From Armatimonadota bacterium (GTDB taxonomy: Bacteria > Armatimonadota > Fimbriimonadia > Fimbriimonadales > Fimbriimonadaceae), in NCBI GenBank assembly GCA_016223145.1, contig JACRPN010000014.1, positions 124,001 to 188,000 on the forward strand: DNA of 64,000 nucleotides, in the 5' to 3' direction. Below, one piece after another: positions 50,739 through 59,925 of this stretch. Under the pieces are notes generated by a model. The model was not told the origin of the DNA. It saw only the letters and a program-made list of their open reading frames with translations, and ran no database searches. Each line of letters opens with the position of its first letter. Position 1 is the stretch's first letter. The position numbers were made by a program, and so were the translations under genes.

Positions 50739-51998
50739 TCAGTGAATCGGAAACCGCTCCGTGAGGTTGAGCACGTCTTTGCGCACCTGCGCCAGCTCTG
50801 CTTCGCTCTCGCGGCCCTTTAGCGCCTTGGCGATGTAGGAAGCGATCTGAGCCATCTCGGTCTCTCTCATACCGCGAGTGGTCACTGCCGGCGTACCCAA
50901 GCGAATACCGGACGTAACGAACGGCTTCTCAGGATCGTATGGGATCGAGTTGCGGTTGGTCGTGATGTGGACATTGTCGAGCACTTCCTGGGCCACCTTG
51001 CCGGTCACCCCATAGGGCCGAAGGTCGACCAGGAACATGTGGCTGTCCGTGCCGCCGCTGACGATGCGGAAACCCTCTGAGGTGAGGGCTGCGGCGAGCG
51101 CGTCGGCGTTCTTGCGGACTTGCAGGCCGTACTCCTTGAACTCCGGCTGCAATGCCTCGCCGAAGCAAACGGCCTTGGCTGCGATGACGTGCTCGAGCGG
51201 GCCGCCCTGGACGTTGGGGAACACCGCCTTGTCGATACCCGCTGCGAACTCCTCGTCGCAGAGGATCATGCCGCCTCGCGGGCCGCGCAAGGTTTTGTGG
51301 GTTGTGGTGGTCACGATGTGGGCGTGGCCGACCGGGCTCGGGTAGACGCCCGCCGCGATCAGGCCGCTGTAGTGCGCCATATCGCACATGTGAAGCGCTT
51401 CGACCGAATCAGCGATTTGCCGAATGCGGGCAAAGTCGAACGCGCGGGAATAGGCCGAGGCGCCGCTGACGATGACCTTGGGCCGGTGCTCTTTGGCGAG
51501 CTTCTCCAATTCGTCGTAGTCGATGGTCTCAGTGTCCTGCCGCACGCCGTAAGGGACGACCTTGTAGAGTTTGCCGCTGAAGTTCACTGGGCTGCCGTGG
51601 GTCAGGTGGCCGCCGTGCGCCAAGTTCATGGCGAGGATCGTGTCGCCGGGCTGAATGATGCTGAAATAGGCGGCCATGTTCGCTTGCGCGCCACTGTGGG
51701 GCTGGACGTTCACGTGCTGCGCGCCGTAGAGCTTCTTTGCGCGCTCGATGGCGAGGTTCTCAACTTCATCCACGACTTCGCAGCCCCCGTAGTATCGCTT
51801 TGCGGGGGTGCCCTCGGCGTATTTGTCGGTGAGCACGCTGCTCATGGCCTGGCGCACGGCGAGGCTGGCGATGTTCTCGCTGGCGATGAGTTCCAGGTTA
51901 TTCTGCTGCCGCTTTTCCTCCTGGTGGATGAGGGCCATCACTTCCGGGTCGGCCTGGTCGAGCGGAATCCGGTGGGAGGTCATGGCGGCGATGGGCAT
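50739..51998 (-). CDS. glyA: Serine hydroxymethyltransferase
   Basis: A 419-residue PLP enzyme that converts serine and tetrahydrofolate to glycine and methylene-THF. Motifs [39 protein letters not shown] and the PLP-lysine [11 protein letters not shown] (about residue 234) are canonical. ATG 51998 is used (ATG 51983 possible); the frame is open 130 codons further upstream but there reads as repeat or remnant sequence. Confidence 0.97.
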   Translation of the reverse strand: MPIAAMTSHRIPLDQADPEVMALIHQEEKRQQNNLELIASENIASLAVRQAMSSVLTDKYAEGTPAKRYYGGCEVVDEVENLAIERAKKLYGAQHVNVQPHSGAQANMAAYFSIIQPGDTILAMNLAHGGHLTHGSPVNFSGKLYKVVPYGVRQDTETIDYDELEKLAKEHRPKVIVSGASAYSRAFDFARIRQIADSVEALHMCDMAHYSGLIAAGVYPSPVGHAHIVTTTTHKTLRGPRGGMILCDEEFAAGIDKAVFPNVQGGPLEHVIAAKAVCFGEALQPEFKEYGLQVRKNADALAAALTSEGFRIVSGGTDSHMFLVDLRPYGVTGKVAQEVLDNVHITTNRNSIPYDPEKPFVTSGIRLGTPAVTTRGMRETEMAQIASYIAKALKGRESEAELAQVRKDVLNLTERFPIH

Positions 51999-52424
51999 GG
52001 GACTATTATGAGGGAGAGAGCGGGTGAGTGGGTGGAGCCCTGATGGATAGGCCCTATAGATCGGATATGCCCCATGGGTCCAAATTGACCTTGTCGACCT
52101 GCTTTCCCACACCCTCCGCCCAGCTCCGCCACTTCGGGGATTAGGCGGGTGAGGATAGCAGCTCAGCCGCGTATAGGGTCGGATGGCTCCTAGCCATCGA
52201 CTCTCTTCAGGGCTGCGGCCAGCTTTCCCCCATACGACATGCCCCTTCTGCGCACCCTCCTTCGGGCTCAAACGCCGCCGCACTGAGTGAAAACGCAGTG
52301 AATGTGAAGTAATCAGTGGACACAGCGAGGAGAAACCGGTATAGTCGCGGAACGGTTGCCTAGCAGAGCCTTTAGTACTGAACTGGCACAAGGCCTTGTG
52401 AGGTGATGTCCGGGAGGTTTGACC
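51999..52424. other. Gap with a decayed MOSC-like fragment at 52117-52175
   Basis: A 426-base divergent gap. Its reverse strand at 52117-52175 reads AELLSSPA, stop, SPKWRSWAE. This is nearly the C-terminus of the MOSC protein at 54541 (AELLSAPALSPKWRNWAE), about 50 of 60 bases matching. It may be a gene remnant or a dispersed repeat. The rest, which must contain the promoters of glyA and of the gene at 52425, shows nothing else I can name. Confidence 0.6.
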
Positions 52425-53309
52425 ATGATTCCGAAATTGCCGCGATGGCTTCGGCTCGCGATACTTGGTGGCCTACACGATCAGGATCTATACGTGCGTT
52501 CTCCGCTAGCACGGGCGTCCGAGGTTCGCGTTTGGCGCAGGCCCTGCCTAATTGTCTTTGCCGGACTCGCCGCGGCACCCTGCGCCTTCGCCGCCGTTTC
52601 CGCCTCCGATGAAATCAGCTCCCTTCATCTGGACACTCCGAACATGGTCGCGCCTGGTACGTCGAAGGGCAGGATTGAGTTCATCTCGTTTCGAGGGAAA
52701 GAGGCGCTTGCCTACACCAGTTTCGCTGCGAGAGTGGGTGTCAGCGAACGATGCGAGGGCATTCTTCGCGGGGTGTTTGCATCAAGGAAGACATGCCAGG
52801 TGACGGAAGGAGGTTCGATCCTGCACGGCGGAAGCGATGTGGAACTGGCGCTCAAGATCCGGCTTGCCGATCGCTTCAGGCTCACCTTTCAAGGAGGTGT
52901 TGCCTTGCCGGCAACGCCCACTCAGAGCGATTCGGTGCTGACCGCGGGCCTCATGGGTGAAGCGAAGCTGGCCTCGGCCACCTGCTACCTGAATCCCAAG
53001 GCCGTATTCATCGACCACAACGCGATTGTGGGCATCGGCCTGGGGATCAACGTCCCAGTTCGAGAATCTGCGCAATTTGTGGGCGAGTTTACGCCGATCA
53101 TCAGCGGCGACAATACGAGATCGACGACAACAGGGGCTCGCCAACGGCGAAACACCTACAGCTTTGCGTTTCGCTTCTTGACTGGGCAGGACCGGAACGT
53201 CTCGATCGACTTGGGCTACACGAATAGCCTTGGCGCTACAACCGGCTTCAGCATGACGCCTGGGCTGGGCAACAGCGGGGCGTTATTCATCGCCGTCACA
53301 TCCCGCTGA
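52425..53309 (+). CDS. Exported protein, probable outer-membrane barrel, unknown function
   Basis: 294 residues. An unusual N-terminus of about 40 polar residues precedes a hydrophobic segment ([16 protein letters not shown]) that is probably the export signal. The rest has alternating strands ([51 protein letters not shown]) typical of a barrel and ends in [12 protein letters not shown] 52425 has GGGAGG eight bases upstream. The next gene begins 18 bases later. Confidence 0.65.
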   Translation: MIPKLPRWLRLAILGGLHDQDLYVRSPLARASEVRVWRRPCLIVFAGLAAAPCAFAAVSASDEISSLHLDTPNMVAPGTSKGRIEFISFRGKEALAYTSFAARVGVSERCEGILRGVFASRKTCQVTEGGSILHGGSDVELALKIRLADRFRLTFQGGVALPATPTQSDSVLTAGLMGEAKLASATCYLNPKAVFIDHNAIVGIGLGINVPVRESAQFVGEFTPIISGDNTRSTTTGARQRRNTYSFAFRFLTGQDRNVSIDLGYTNSLGATTGFSMTPGLGNSGALFIAVTSR

Positions 53310-53326
53310 TGACTGCAAGGAGACAA

Positions 53327-54223
53327 ATGAAGATGAACAACCGAAGGTACTTCTATGGCGCCCTCCTTCCCGTCCTCATCGCTGGGTGTGGGGGGAATGA
53401 CACATACACGGCCAAGTTTCTAGGCCCGCTGAGCAACAAGATCGTGTTTCGCAGCGACAGGACGGGGAACTTCGACCTCTATGCCATCAATCCGGATGGA
53501 TCGGGCCTCGTCGACCTGACGAACTCGACTGAAGACGAGTTCGGCGTCGACATCAACCCGGCCGGTACCGGGATCGTATTTGAGCGGGACCTGGGGAACG
53601 AGCAGATCTTCTCCATGAATGCCGATGGTTCCAATTTTCAGCAGCTGACAAACGCTTCGGCAAATAGCGCCCAGGCGGCCCTGAAGCCGGACGCGACGAA
53701 GATCGCCTTCGAGACCGATCGGGATGGGAACGATGAAATCTACTTGATGGACCCAGATGGAAGCAATTTGGTGAATCTCACGAACGATCCGAGCGACGAC
53801 TCGTACCCACAGTGGTCGCCGGATGGCAGGAAGATTGCTTTTGCCAGCGATCGCGGCGGCGGCTACGACATCTACGTGATGAATGCGGATGGCAGCAACG
53901 TCGTGCGCCTCACGACGGACGGGAACAATAACATCCGGCCAAGTTGGTCACCTAGCGGGAAGAAGATCGCCTTTCGATCCAGTAGAGATGGAAATGCAGA
54001 GATTTATTTGATGAACGCTGATGGCAGCAACCAGGTCAACTTGTCGAACAACGCAGCGCGAGATGGCGCTCCAAACTGGAGCCCCACCGGAGCGATGATC
54101 GTCTTCGATAGCGAACGCGATGGAGATCGCGAGATCTACATCATGAACGCGGACGGCAGCTTTCCGAGGAGGCTCACCCTCGACGCGAGCGAAGACAGCT
54201 CCGCTGACTGGGGGAAAGGCTAA
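53327..54223 (+). CDS. TolB-like PD40 beta-propeller lipoprotein
   Basis: 298 residues with a lipoprotein signal (GALLPVLIAGCGGN). It contains six PD40/WD40-like blades with the pattern KIAFxSDRDGNxEIYxMNADGSNxxxLTN (e.g. SPDGRKIAFASDRGGGYDIY). TolB links to the Tol-Pal envelope complex, but the N-terminal TolB domain is absent, so this is a free-standing propeller. ATG 53327 follows AAGGAG. It is likely co-transcribed with the preceding barrel gene; a hairpin terminates both. Confidence 0.88.
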   Translation: MKMNNRRYFYGALLPVLIAGCGGNDTYTAKFLGPLSNKIVFRSDRTGNFDLYAINPDGSGLVDLTNSTEDEFGVDINPAGTGIVFERDLGNEQIFSMNADGSNFQQLTNASANSAQAALKPDATKIAFETDRDGNDEIYLMDPDGSNLVNLTNDPSDDSYPQWSPDGRKIAFASDRGGGYDIYVMNADGSNVVRLTTDGNNNIRPSWSPSGKKIAFRSSRDGNAEIYLMNADGSNQVNLSNNAARDGAPNWSPTGAMIVFDSERDGDREIYIMNADGSFPRRLTLDASEDSSADWGKG

Positions 54224-54540
54224 CGCCCTAACGAGGTGTCTCGCCATTCGGCGTCCCCGTGAAACGCCGAATGGCCTTATCTCGGCACTACAAGCTTTCT
54301 CATCGATACCCCGCCACAGGCCAAAGACCTTCGGCCACGGTTCCGCGTCCCTGCGTTCCTTTGTCCCTCGGTCCCTCCAACGCGCCTCTTGCAGGATTTT
54401 GGGATCGCTCGTAGACCGCATCTCAAGAGCCGCATGGGGCCCAAAGGGCCGAAAGAAGACAGCTTAGAGCAACGCGCGAATTCAGAAGCGCCTTCTCGAC
54501 TTATGGACCTGTATCCCGAGGCTACCGGCGGGATCGAACG
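54224..54540. terminator. Terminator hairpin (54243-54275) and octamer array
   Basis: Right after the propeller gene a 12-base stem (GCCATTCGGCGT / ACGCCGAATGGC, 9-base loop) forms a probable terminator. At 54345-54380 an octamer array (CCTTTGTCC, CTCGGTCC) of the class found at 13195-13297 follows. The remainder of this 317-base gap shows nothing. Confidence 0.75.
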
Positions 54541-55167
54541 CTACGAAGCGCTTGCCGACTCTGCCCAGTTCCGCCACTTCGGTGATAAGGCGGGTGCGGA
54601 TAGGAGTTCGGCCGCGCGATGCGTTTCGCCGGTTCTGATTCGCGCCATGTCGTAGATCGTGGGGCTGCTTGAGGGCGCAGACTCGACGAAAACGGTTTCG
54701 CCTTGGCCGATTGAGCCTTCTGCGACCACTCGGAAGTACACGCCCCATCGCTGGCCGGCGTCGAACCGCTTCACCCACTCCTCTTCCTTCATGCGCGCCT
54801 GAAAGGTCGCGCAGGGCAGTCTGGGCTGGGTGGCTTCGAGCACGGCGTTCGGCAGGCGCCATAGGTCCCCACTTCGGACTGAGGCCATGTTGATGCCCTC
54901 GACGGTCAAATTCTCACCAAAGAGCCCGGGTTCCAGATCACGGCCAAGCTCTGCCGCCCACCAGGCGTAATCCTCTTTCGAGTAGGCATACACGGCCTGA
55001 AACTCACCGCCGTGGACGTCGGCTGCGTGTTCGTCCCCGTCCAGGCCAAGCGCGCCCAAGGTCACACGCCCTTCGCGGGGCAGCTTGACGATTCCTGACG
55101 GCCGGGCCTTGCCGGTTGGGTCGAAGGGAAGAACCCGGCCGGTGTTCACCGAGAGGATGGTTGGCAT
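54541..55167 (-). CDS. MOSC-domain protein (YiiM-like)
   Basis: 208 residues with the MOSC core: GLDGDEHAADVHGGEFQAVYAYSKEDY (GDxxxxxxxHGG), PGLFGENLTVEGI and ATQPRLPCATFQARM, where the Cys is the sulfur-carrying residue. YiiM-type proteins move sulfur or reduce N-hydroxylated compounds with molybdenum cofactor. The C-terminal helix pair (AAELLSAPALSPKWRNWAE) is normal for the subgroup. A decayed copy of this end lies 2.4 kb away upstream of glyA. Confidence 0.92.
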   Translation of the reverse strand: MPTILSVNTGRVLPFDPTGKARPSGIVKLPREGRVTLGALGLDGDEHAADVHGGEFQAVYAYSKEDYAWWAAELGRDLEPGLFGENLTVEGINMASVRSGDLWRLPNAVLEATQPRLPCATFQARMKEEEWVKRFDAGQRWGVYFRVVAEGSIGQGETVFVESAPSSSPTIYDMARIRTGETHRAAELLSAPALSPKWRNWAESASAS

Positions 55168-55189
55168 CCACGAACTCTACCCTCACACT

Positions 55190-55918
55190 TCAGCCTTTTG
55201 AACGCCGAAGGAACAATAGGAGACCCAATGCGAGTCCGGCAACCGAAGCTGGCTCGGGTACTACCCGCACCCTATACTCGACGAGTCCCATATAGAACCC
55301 TTCTCTCGGGCCCAGCTTGAAGCCGACGAATCCGATGTGGTCGCCCGCTGCGCCAGAGTTGGTGCCACCCTTGAAGTTCTGTGCAACGGCATCGCGTCGC
55401 GTGTGCTGATTAGCGCCAAACCCAGCGTTCCAGGATGCCCCAACGTCCCTAGGCGCGAACCGGGTTGCACGACTAAGGGTGTCGAACTTTTCCCCTCCAG
55501 CCAGATTGGCGTCGAGCCTTCGAACTTCGCCGCTAAACTGGGTCCCGTTCTCGCCCTCGGCAAACGGAATGTGATACTCATCGCGCACGAACTCGATCAG
55601 ATTCGCGGTTGTCACCGTTAGTGTTGTGCTCGGGTTGAAGATTGTCAGGTTCTCCAGAAACATGTAGTGCGAGGTTGGGGTGCTGACGATACGGGCATTG
55701 AGGGCCACGGTGCACCCGCCGCCACCCGGTAGGTCCTCCGGAAGGATGCTGATGTACCCAAGCCTGGGGTCATTGTCGAAGGGGCCGTTATCGTTGGTCT
55801 GGATTTCGGTTCCCCAGAATAGAGTGAACGCAAGCGCTTTGACTGTGGAAGCACCCATCGCTCCCACAAACGCGAGCAGTTTGGGGGCGACAGCCCCGGG
55901 AGAACGCCGCAAAGCCAT
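55190..55918 (-). CDS. PEP-CTERM surface protein
   Basis: 242 residues. The N-terminus ALRRSPGAVAPKLLAFVGAM serves as export signal and the C-terminus is VPEPASVAGLALGLLLFL plus RRSKG. The body is a beta-rich domain with no match I know; GGGGCTVALN contains its single cysteine. ATG 55918 is fixed by GGAGGAGGAG seven to eight bases upstream. It is followed after 22 bases by the MOSC gene on the same strand. Confidence 0.9.
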   Translation of the reverse strand: MALRRSPGAVAPKLLAFVGAMGASTVKALAFTLFWGTEIQTNDNGPFDNDPRLGYISILPEDLPGGGGCTVALNARIVSTPTSHYMFLENLTIFNPSTTLTVTTANLIEFVRDEYHIPFAEGENGTQFSGEVRRLDANLAGGEKFDTLSRATRFAPRDVGASWNAGFGANQHTRRDAVAQNFKGGTNSGAAGDHIGFVGFKLGPREGFYMGLVEYRVRVVPEPASVAGLALGLLLFLRRSKG

Positions 55919-56145
55919 GGAAACTCCTCCTCCGCCCGCCAAAGTTGGCAAGGCAACAGGGCAAATATAGCGGGGCCCGCTGTATTGCGGGCCAGCAATG
56001 TTGCCAGGTTATGCAACTTTTGGCCACTTACTACTCCACGAGAGGGGCCGTAGTTCGTCATTGGGCTGGGCCTGGCCAATAACGAACACAAGAGTTGAGC
56101 CTATCCCGTACCGCTCATGCTTTCAGCCATAATTTCCCAAGCCGC

Positions 56146-56874
56146 ATGAAACAACCCAAGCCCCTCAAACGCGTCCTCGTTAAGCTCTCGGGGGAAGTGC
56201 TTGCCGGGACCAGCGGATTTGGGCTGGACTTAGGCGTTCTGGCTTACATGGCCAAAGAGGTCGCCGCGGTCGTTCAGGCCGGCACTCAAGTTGCGATCAT
56301 CATTGGGGGCGGCAACTTCATTCGCGGCGAGCGGTTCAGCGGAGACACGGGAATTGACCGCAACGTGGCGGATCAAATGGGGATGCTGGGCACCATCATT
56401 AACGGGCTTGCGCTCATGTCGGCCATCGAGAAGGCGGGCGTGCCCACGCGGGTTCAGAGCGCCATCGAGGTGCATGAAGTGTGTGAGTCGTTCATCCGCC
56501 GCCGGGCCATCCGTCACCTGGATAAGGGGAGGGTGGTGGTGTTTGCCGGCGGAACCGGAAACCCCTATTTCACGACGGACACCGCGGCGGCCCTGCGCGG
56601 CCTTGAGATCGAGGCCGAGTGCCTGATCAAGGCGACGAAGGTCGACGGAATCTACGACAAAGACCCCAAGAAGTACCCGGACGCGAGGCGCTACGACCGG
56701 GTCACCTTTGAACAAGCGATCTCTCAGCGGCTGGCCGTGATGGACCAAACCGCATTCACCATGTGCCGAGACAACCACTTGCCGATCGTGGTCCTTGACT
56801 TCCACCAGCCCGGAGCGCTTTTGCGCGCGGTGCGAGGCGAAAGCGTCGGCACCTTCGTCGGAGAAGAAGCATGA
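56146..56874 (+). CDS. pyrH: UMP kinase
   Basis: A 242-residue amino-acid-kinase-fold enzyme that phosphorylates UMP to UDP. RVLVKLSGEVLAG, IIGGGNFIRGE, ADQMGMLGTIINGLAL, VFAGGTGNPYFTTDTAAALR and KATKVDGIYDKDPK are canonical. ATG 56146 is the natural start; upstream open frame lacks homology. Its TGA overlaps the frr start (ATGA). The order pyrH-frr-uppS is conserved in many bacteria. Confidence 0.97.
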   Translation: MKQPKPLKRVLVKLSGEVLAGTSGFGLDLGVLAYMAKEVAAVVQAGTQVAIIIGGGNFIRGERFSGDTGIDRNVADQMGMLGTIINGLALMSAIEKAGVPTRVQSAIEVHEVCESFIRRRAIRHLDKGRVVVFAGGTGNPYFTTDTAAALRGLEIEAECLIKATKVDGIYDKDPKKYPDARRYDRVTFEQAISQRLAVMDQTAFTMCRDNHLPIVVLDFHQPGALLRAVRGESVGTFVGEEA

Positions 56875-57431
56875 CAGTTGAATCCATCCTCAGCGAAACC
56901 GAAACGAAGATGAAGCACGCCATCGATGCGATGCTTCACGACTTCCAGACCATTCGAACCGGCCGTGCCAGCGCCATGGTGCTGGACCGCGTCAAGGTGG
57001 ACTACTATGGCGTCGAGACCCCCGTCACTCAGGTGGCAAACGTCAGCGTGCCGGAGCCGCGTCAGCTCATGATCACGCCCTATGAAAAGCACATGATGGG
57101 AGTGATTGAGAAGGCGATCCAAAAGAGCGACCTTGGCATCAACCCTACCAACGACGGCCAGAACATCCGGCTCAACTTCCCACAGATGACCGAGGAGCGT
57201 CGCAAAGAGCTGGTCAAGCAGGTGAACTCGCGTTCCGAGCAGGGGTGCGTGGCGATCCGGAACGTCCGGCACCACTCGATCGATCACCTGAAGCAGCTTC
57301 AAAAGGACAAAACCATCAGCGAGGACGACCTGAAGGTCAACGAAGCCAAAGTTCAAAAGCTGACCGATAAATACATCGCCGAAGTCCACGACCACCAGAA
57401 GAAGAAGGATGCCGAGTTGATGGAGGTCTAG
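56871..57431 (+). CDS. frr: Ribosome recycling factor
   Basis: A 186-residue protein that, with EF-G, splits post-termination ribosomes. It has the full two-domain pattern: EKMKHAI-type first helix, FQTIRTGRASAMVLDRVKVDYYG, TPVTQVANVSVPEPRQLMI, RLNFPQMTEERRKELVKQV and NVRHHSIDHLKQLQK. It overlaps pyrH by four bases. A dense tandem-repeat block starts directly after its stop codon. Confidence 0.97.
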   Translation: MTVESILSETETKMKHAIDAMLHDFQTIRTGRASAMVLDRVKVDYYGVETPVTQVANVSVPEPRQLMITPYEKHMMGVIEKAIQKSDLGINPTNDGQNIRLNFPQMTEERRKELVKQVNSRSEQGCVAIRNVRHHSIDHLKQLQKDKTISEDDLKVNEAKVQKLTDKYIAEVHDHQKKKDAELMEV

Positions 57432-57436
57432 GGAGT

Positions 57437-57665
57437 TCCTTCCGCGAGAAGCGATAGGCGAGAAGCGAAGAAGCGAGAAGCGAAAGGCGAGAAGCGGAGA
57501 GGCGAAAGGCGAGAAGCGAAGGGCGAGGGGCGAGTGTCGGAAGACTGATGTCGAATGTCGTATGACGAATGACGAATGACGGATGAGGTAACAGAACCCC
57601 ATATCCTACACCTCACGCCTCAGACCTCGGACCTCAGACCTCACACCTCAGACCTCAGACCTGCC
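57437..57665. repeat. Three successive tandem heptamer arrays between frr and uppS
   Basis: At 57437-57530 about thirteen units of GCGAGAA type, at 57540-57596 units of ATGACGA type, and at 57605-57662 units of CCTCAGA type. The last repeats the unit of the array at 35440-35612. Nothing else lies in this 248-base gap except the uppS ribosome-binding site. Confidence 0.9.
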
Positions 57666-57679
57666 ACCGGAGCTGAACA

Positions 57680-58447
57680 TTGCATCCTGACAAAGCCCCG
57701 CTGAACTCTGTACAGGCGTCTGCCGTCGCCGCAGGCATCGACCTATCGCGACTGCCCGTCCATATCGCCGTGATCATGGACGGCAACGGAAGGTGGGCCG
57801 AGGCCAAAGGGCTCCCAAGACTTCTCGGCCATCGCGAAGGCTACAAGACGCTCCGCCAGGTGCTGCTCGACGCCAATGAGCTTGGCATCCGCTACCTCAC
57901 CGTCTACGCCTTTTCCGCCGAGAACTGGAGGCGTCCGCGCGAGGAGGTCGACGGCCTCATGGCGCTCATCGAACAGGCCGCCCGCCAAGAGCTGGCGGTC
58001 ATGCACCGAAACGGGGTCCGTGTTCGGGTGGCGGGCCGCGTCGAGGAGCTGCCGGCGGGTCTACAAGAGGCCCTGCGCGAGGGCGTCGACACCACGCGCG
58101 GCAACACTGGGATTGGCTTCACGCTCGCAATCAACTATGGCGGGCGGGCCGAGATTCTGGATGCCGTGAAGGCGATCGTTCACGAAGGGGTCTCACCGGA
58201 AGCCCTCAGCGAGGATTCCATCGCCGAGCGCCTTTACAACCCCGACGTCCCCGAGCCCGACCTCATGATTCGAACCGCCGGCGAGCTTCGCTGGAGCAAC
58301 TTCTTGCTTTGGCAAGCGGCCTATTCCGAACTTTGGGTAACCGACGACCCTTGGCCCGCTTTCTCGACCGGCCACCTTCTGCGCGCCGTGGCCCACTTTC
58401 AGTCCCGAGTACGGAAGTTTGGGGGGTTGCCGGGGGCTTCCTCGTAG
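57680..58447 (+). CDS. uppS: Undecaprenyl diphosphate synthase
   Basis: A 255-residue cis-prenyltransferase making the C55 carrier for cell-wall and lipopolysaccharide synthesis. VHIAVIMDGNGRWAEAKG contains the catalytic Asp. GHREGYKTLRQVL, LTVYAFSAENWRRPREEV, TLAINYGGRAEI and RTAGELRWSNFLLWQAAYSE follow. In the last motif, RTAGELRWSNF replaces the usual RTSGEQRLSNF. TTG 57680 is supported by GGAG seven bases upstream. Confidence 0.95.
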   Translation: MHPDKAPLNSVQASAVAAGIDLSRLPVHIAVIMDGNGRWAEAKGLPRLLGHREGYKTLRQVLLDANELGIRYLTVYAFSAENWRRPREEVDGLMALIEQAARQELAVMHRNGVRVRVAGRVEELPAGLQEALREGVDTTRGNTGIGFTLAINYGGRAEILDAVKAIVHEGVSPEALSEDSIAERLYNPDVPEPDLMIRTAGELRWSNFLLWQAAYSELWVTDDPWPAFSTGHLLRAVAHFQSRVRKFGGLPGASS

Positions 58448-58534
58448 AATCGCCTGGATTCCTGGCGAATTTGCTTGGAACTTTTTTCTTGGATGTCGGT
58501 CCAATTGCCTGTAGACTTTACGAGGGAGTTGGCC

Positions 58535-59863
58535 TTGAAACGTATCATTACACTTCTATCTCTCTTCGTTCTCGTGACGAGCGTCGCGCTGGCCCAAAGC
58601 CGCGTGATCCGTGGCGAAATGACCCTGACTTACGGCTATGTCACCGGGCCCGACGGCAAAAAGCACTCGGTTGCCGGCGTCCGCGTGCCTTGGACTGCCG
58701 TCCCGATCAAGACGGGGTACGTCAAGGGCGGCGGCTCGAACCAAGAGATCACCGCGCTCCAGACGACCTATAAGAATGACAACGGAGAAGGCTCCTACGT
58801 CGTGACCGGCGACATCACGGGACAAGAATCCTATCCTTGCCCCAGCGCTTGCGACGATGTGACCACCACGGCGCCAGGCCAGGGCGGCGTTTGGAAACAG
58901 CTCACGGTCGGCTATCAGCCGCGAGGACGTGAGGAAGTGCTGCTACGGTGGATCTCCTTTGATGACTACGAAGGTGGACATGGTGCAGGCATTTCGGCGA
59001 TGTACAACGCCGTGAACGATTTCGGCGGGTACTTCACCTTCGACGAAACGCGCTTCCAAGATTTATCGGTCGCCTATAAGGTCACCTTCGACATCTCGGA
59101 CGCCAATGCCGCGGTGGACGACGGCATGTTCTACTTCGCCTCTCAGATCCGCGAGCCCGACCCCATCTATTTCATGGGGATCATTATTGGGGACACCGGC
59201 GAGGGCGCTCTGAACCAGAACTTCTGGACGGTCTTTAGCCTGAACAACCCTACGGTCGGCAATAGCGATGAGGGCTTCTGGTTCGACTACGATCCGCTCG
59301 ACGGAACCTATGACGAATATGAGTTCGACACTTTCGGCGGCGACCATCCGGGCGCCAATCTGCTGGTCCAGATCGACGTCGGAGGCACCGCTCAGCAGCT
59401 CCACCCCGCGACAATCAGCCGCTACCACGGCCGCTACATCTCGGGCGACGTGCTGAGCGTCTATGACACTGACGCTGAGTTTTATGTCCTGGACAACTTC
59501 GACCAATCTGGCGACTTCATCTATCCAATCGGGGTAGAGATGCAGACGCTGTCGCCCTCGACGGCCATCACGGGCCTCCGCCTGACCTGGCATGGAAAGA
59601 TGCAGTACAGCGGGTTCATCCAGAAGGTGAGCTTGTACAACTACGACTTCGCAAGATGGGATGTGGTCTATACCGGCCCCATCACCAACAATGTGGTCCA
59701 GTACGACAAGCTCGTGAACAGCTCCAAAGCCAAGGAATATGTGAGGAAAACCGGCACGAAGCTCATGCGGGCCCGAGTCGAGATCAGGGAAGAGGTGCTC
59801 AACCACCCCAGGCTCTGGCGGTTCTCGCTGGACGACTTCAGCTGGATCGTCACGAAGCCCTAG
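58535..59863 (+). CDS. Exported protein, unknown function
   Basis: 442 residues from TTG 58535 (GAGGGAG six bases upstream). Signal peptide IITLLSLFVLVTSVALAQS, then a Gly- and acidic-rich beta protein (GGYFTFDETRFQDLSVAYKV, FWFDYDPLDGTYDEYEFDTF). One CPSAC motif holds the only cysteines. The acidic loops suggest calcium binding. No family recognised. It is terminated by a strong hairpin. Confidence 0.7.
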   Translation: MKRIITLLSLFVLVTSVALAQSRVIRGEMTLTYGYVTGPDGKKHSVAGVRVPWTAVPIKTGYVKGGGSNQEITALQTTYKNDNGEGSYVVTGDITGQESYPCPSACDDVTTTAPGQGGVWKQLTVGYQPRGREEVLLRWISFDDYEGGHGAGISAMYNAVNDFGGYFTFDETRFQDLSVAYKVTFDISDANAAVDDGMFYFASQIREPDPIYFMGIIIGDTGEGALNQNFWTVFSLNNPTVGNSDEGFWFDYDPLDGTYDEYEFDTFGGDHPGANLLVQIDVGGTAQQLHPATISRYHGRYISGDVLSVYDTDAEFYVLDNFDQSGDFIYPIGVEMQTLSPSTAITGLRLTWHGKMQYSGFIQKVSLYNYDFARWDVVYTGPITNNVVQYDKLVNSSKAKEYVRKTGTKLMRARVEIREEVLNHPRLWRFSLDDFSWIVTKP

Positions 59864-59882
59864 TCCACTCCCAAACAAGAAC

Positions 59883-59908
59883 GGCCCTGCTCCGCGCGGA
59901 GCAGGGCC
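59883..59908. terminator. Terminator hairpin shared by convergent genes
   Basis: A near-perfect palindrome GGCCCTGCTCCGC / GCGGAGCAGGGCC followed by TT. It lies between the exported-protein gene and glyQ, and its symmetry would serve both directions. Confidence 0.85.
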
Positions 59909-59925
59909 TTACTGCGTCGGGGAGT

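Noticed and set aside
55918-56060. Possible sigma-54 promoter upstream of the PEP-CTERM gene (TGGCAACATTGC)
   Set aside because: The spacing between the GG and GC elements is too short for a -24/-12 promoter.
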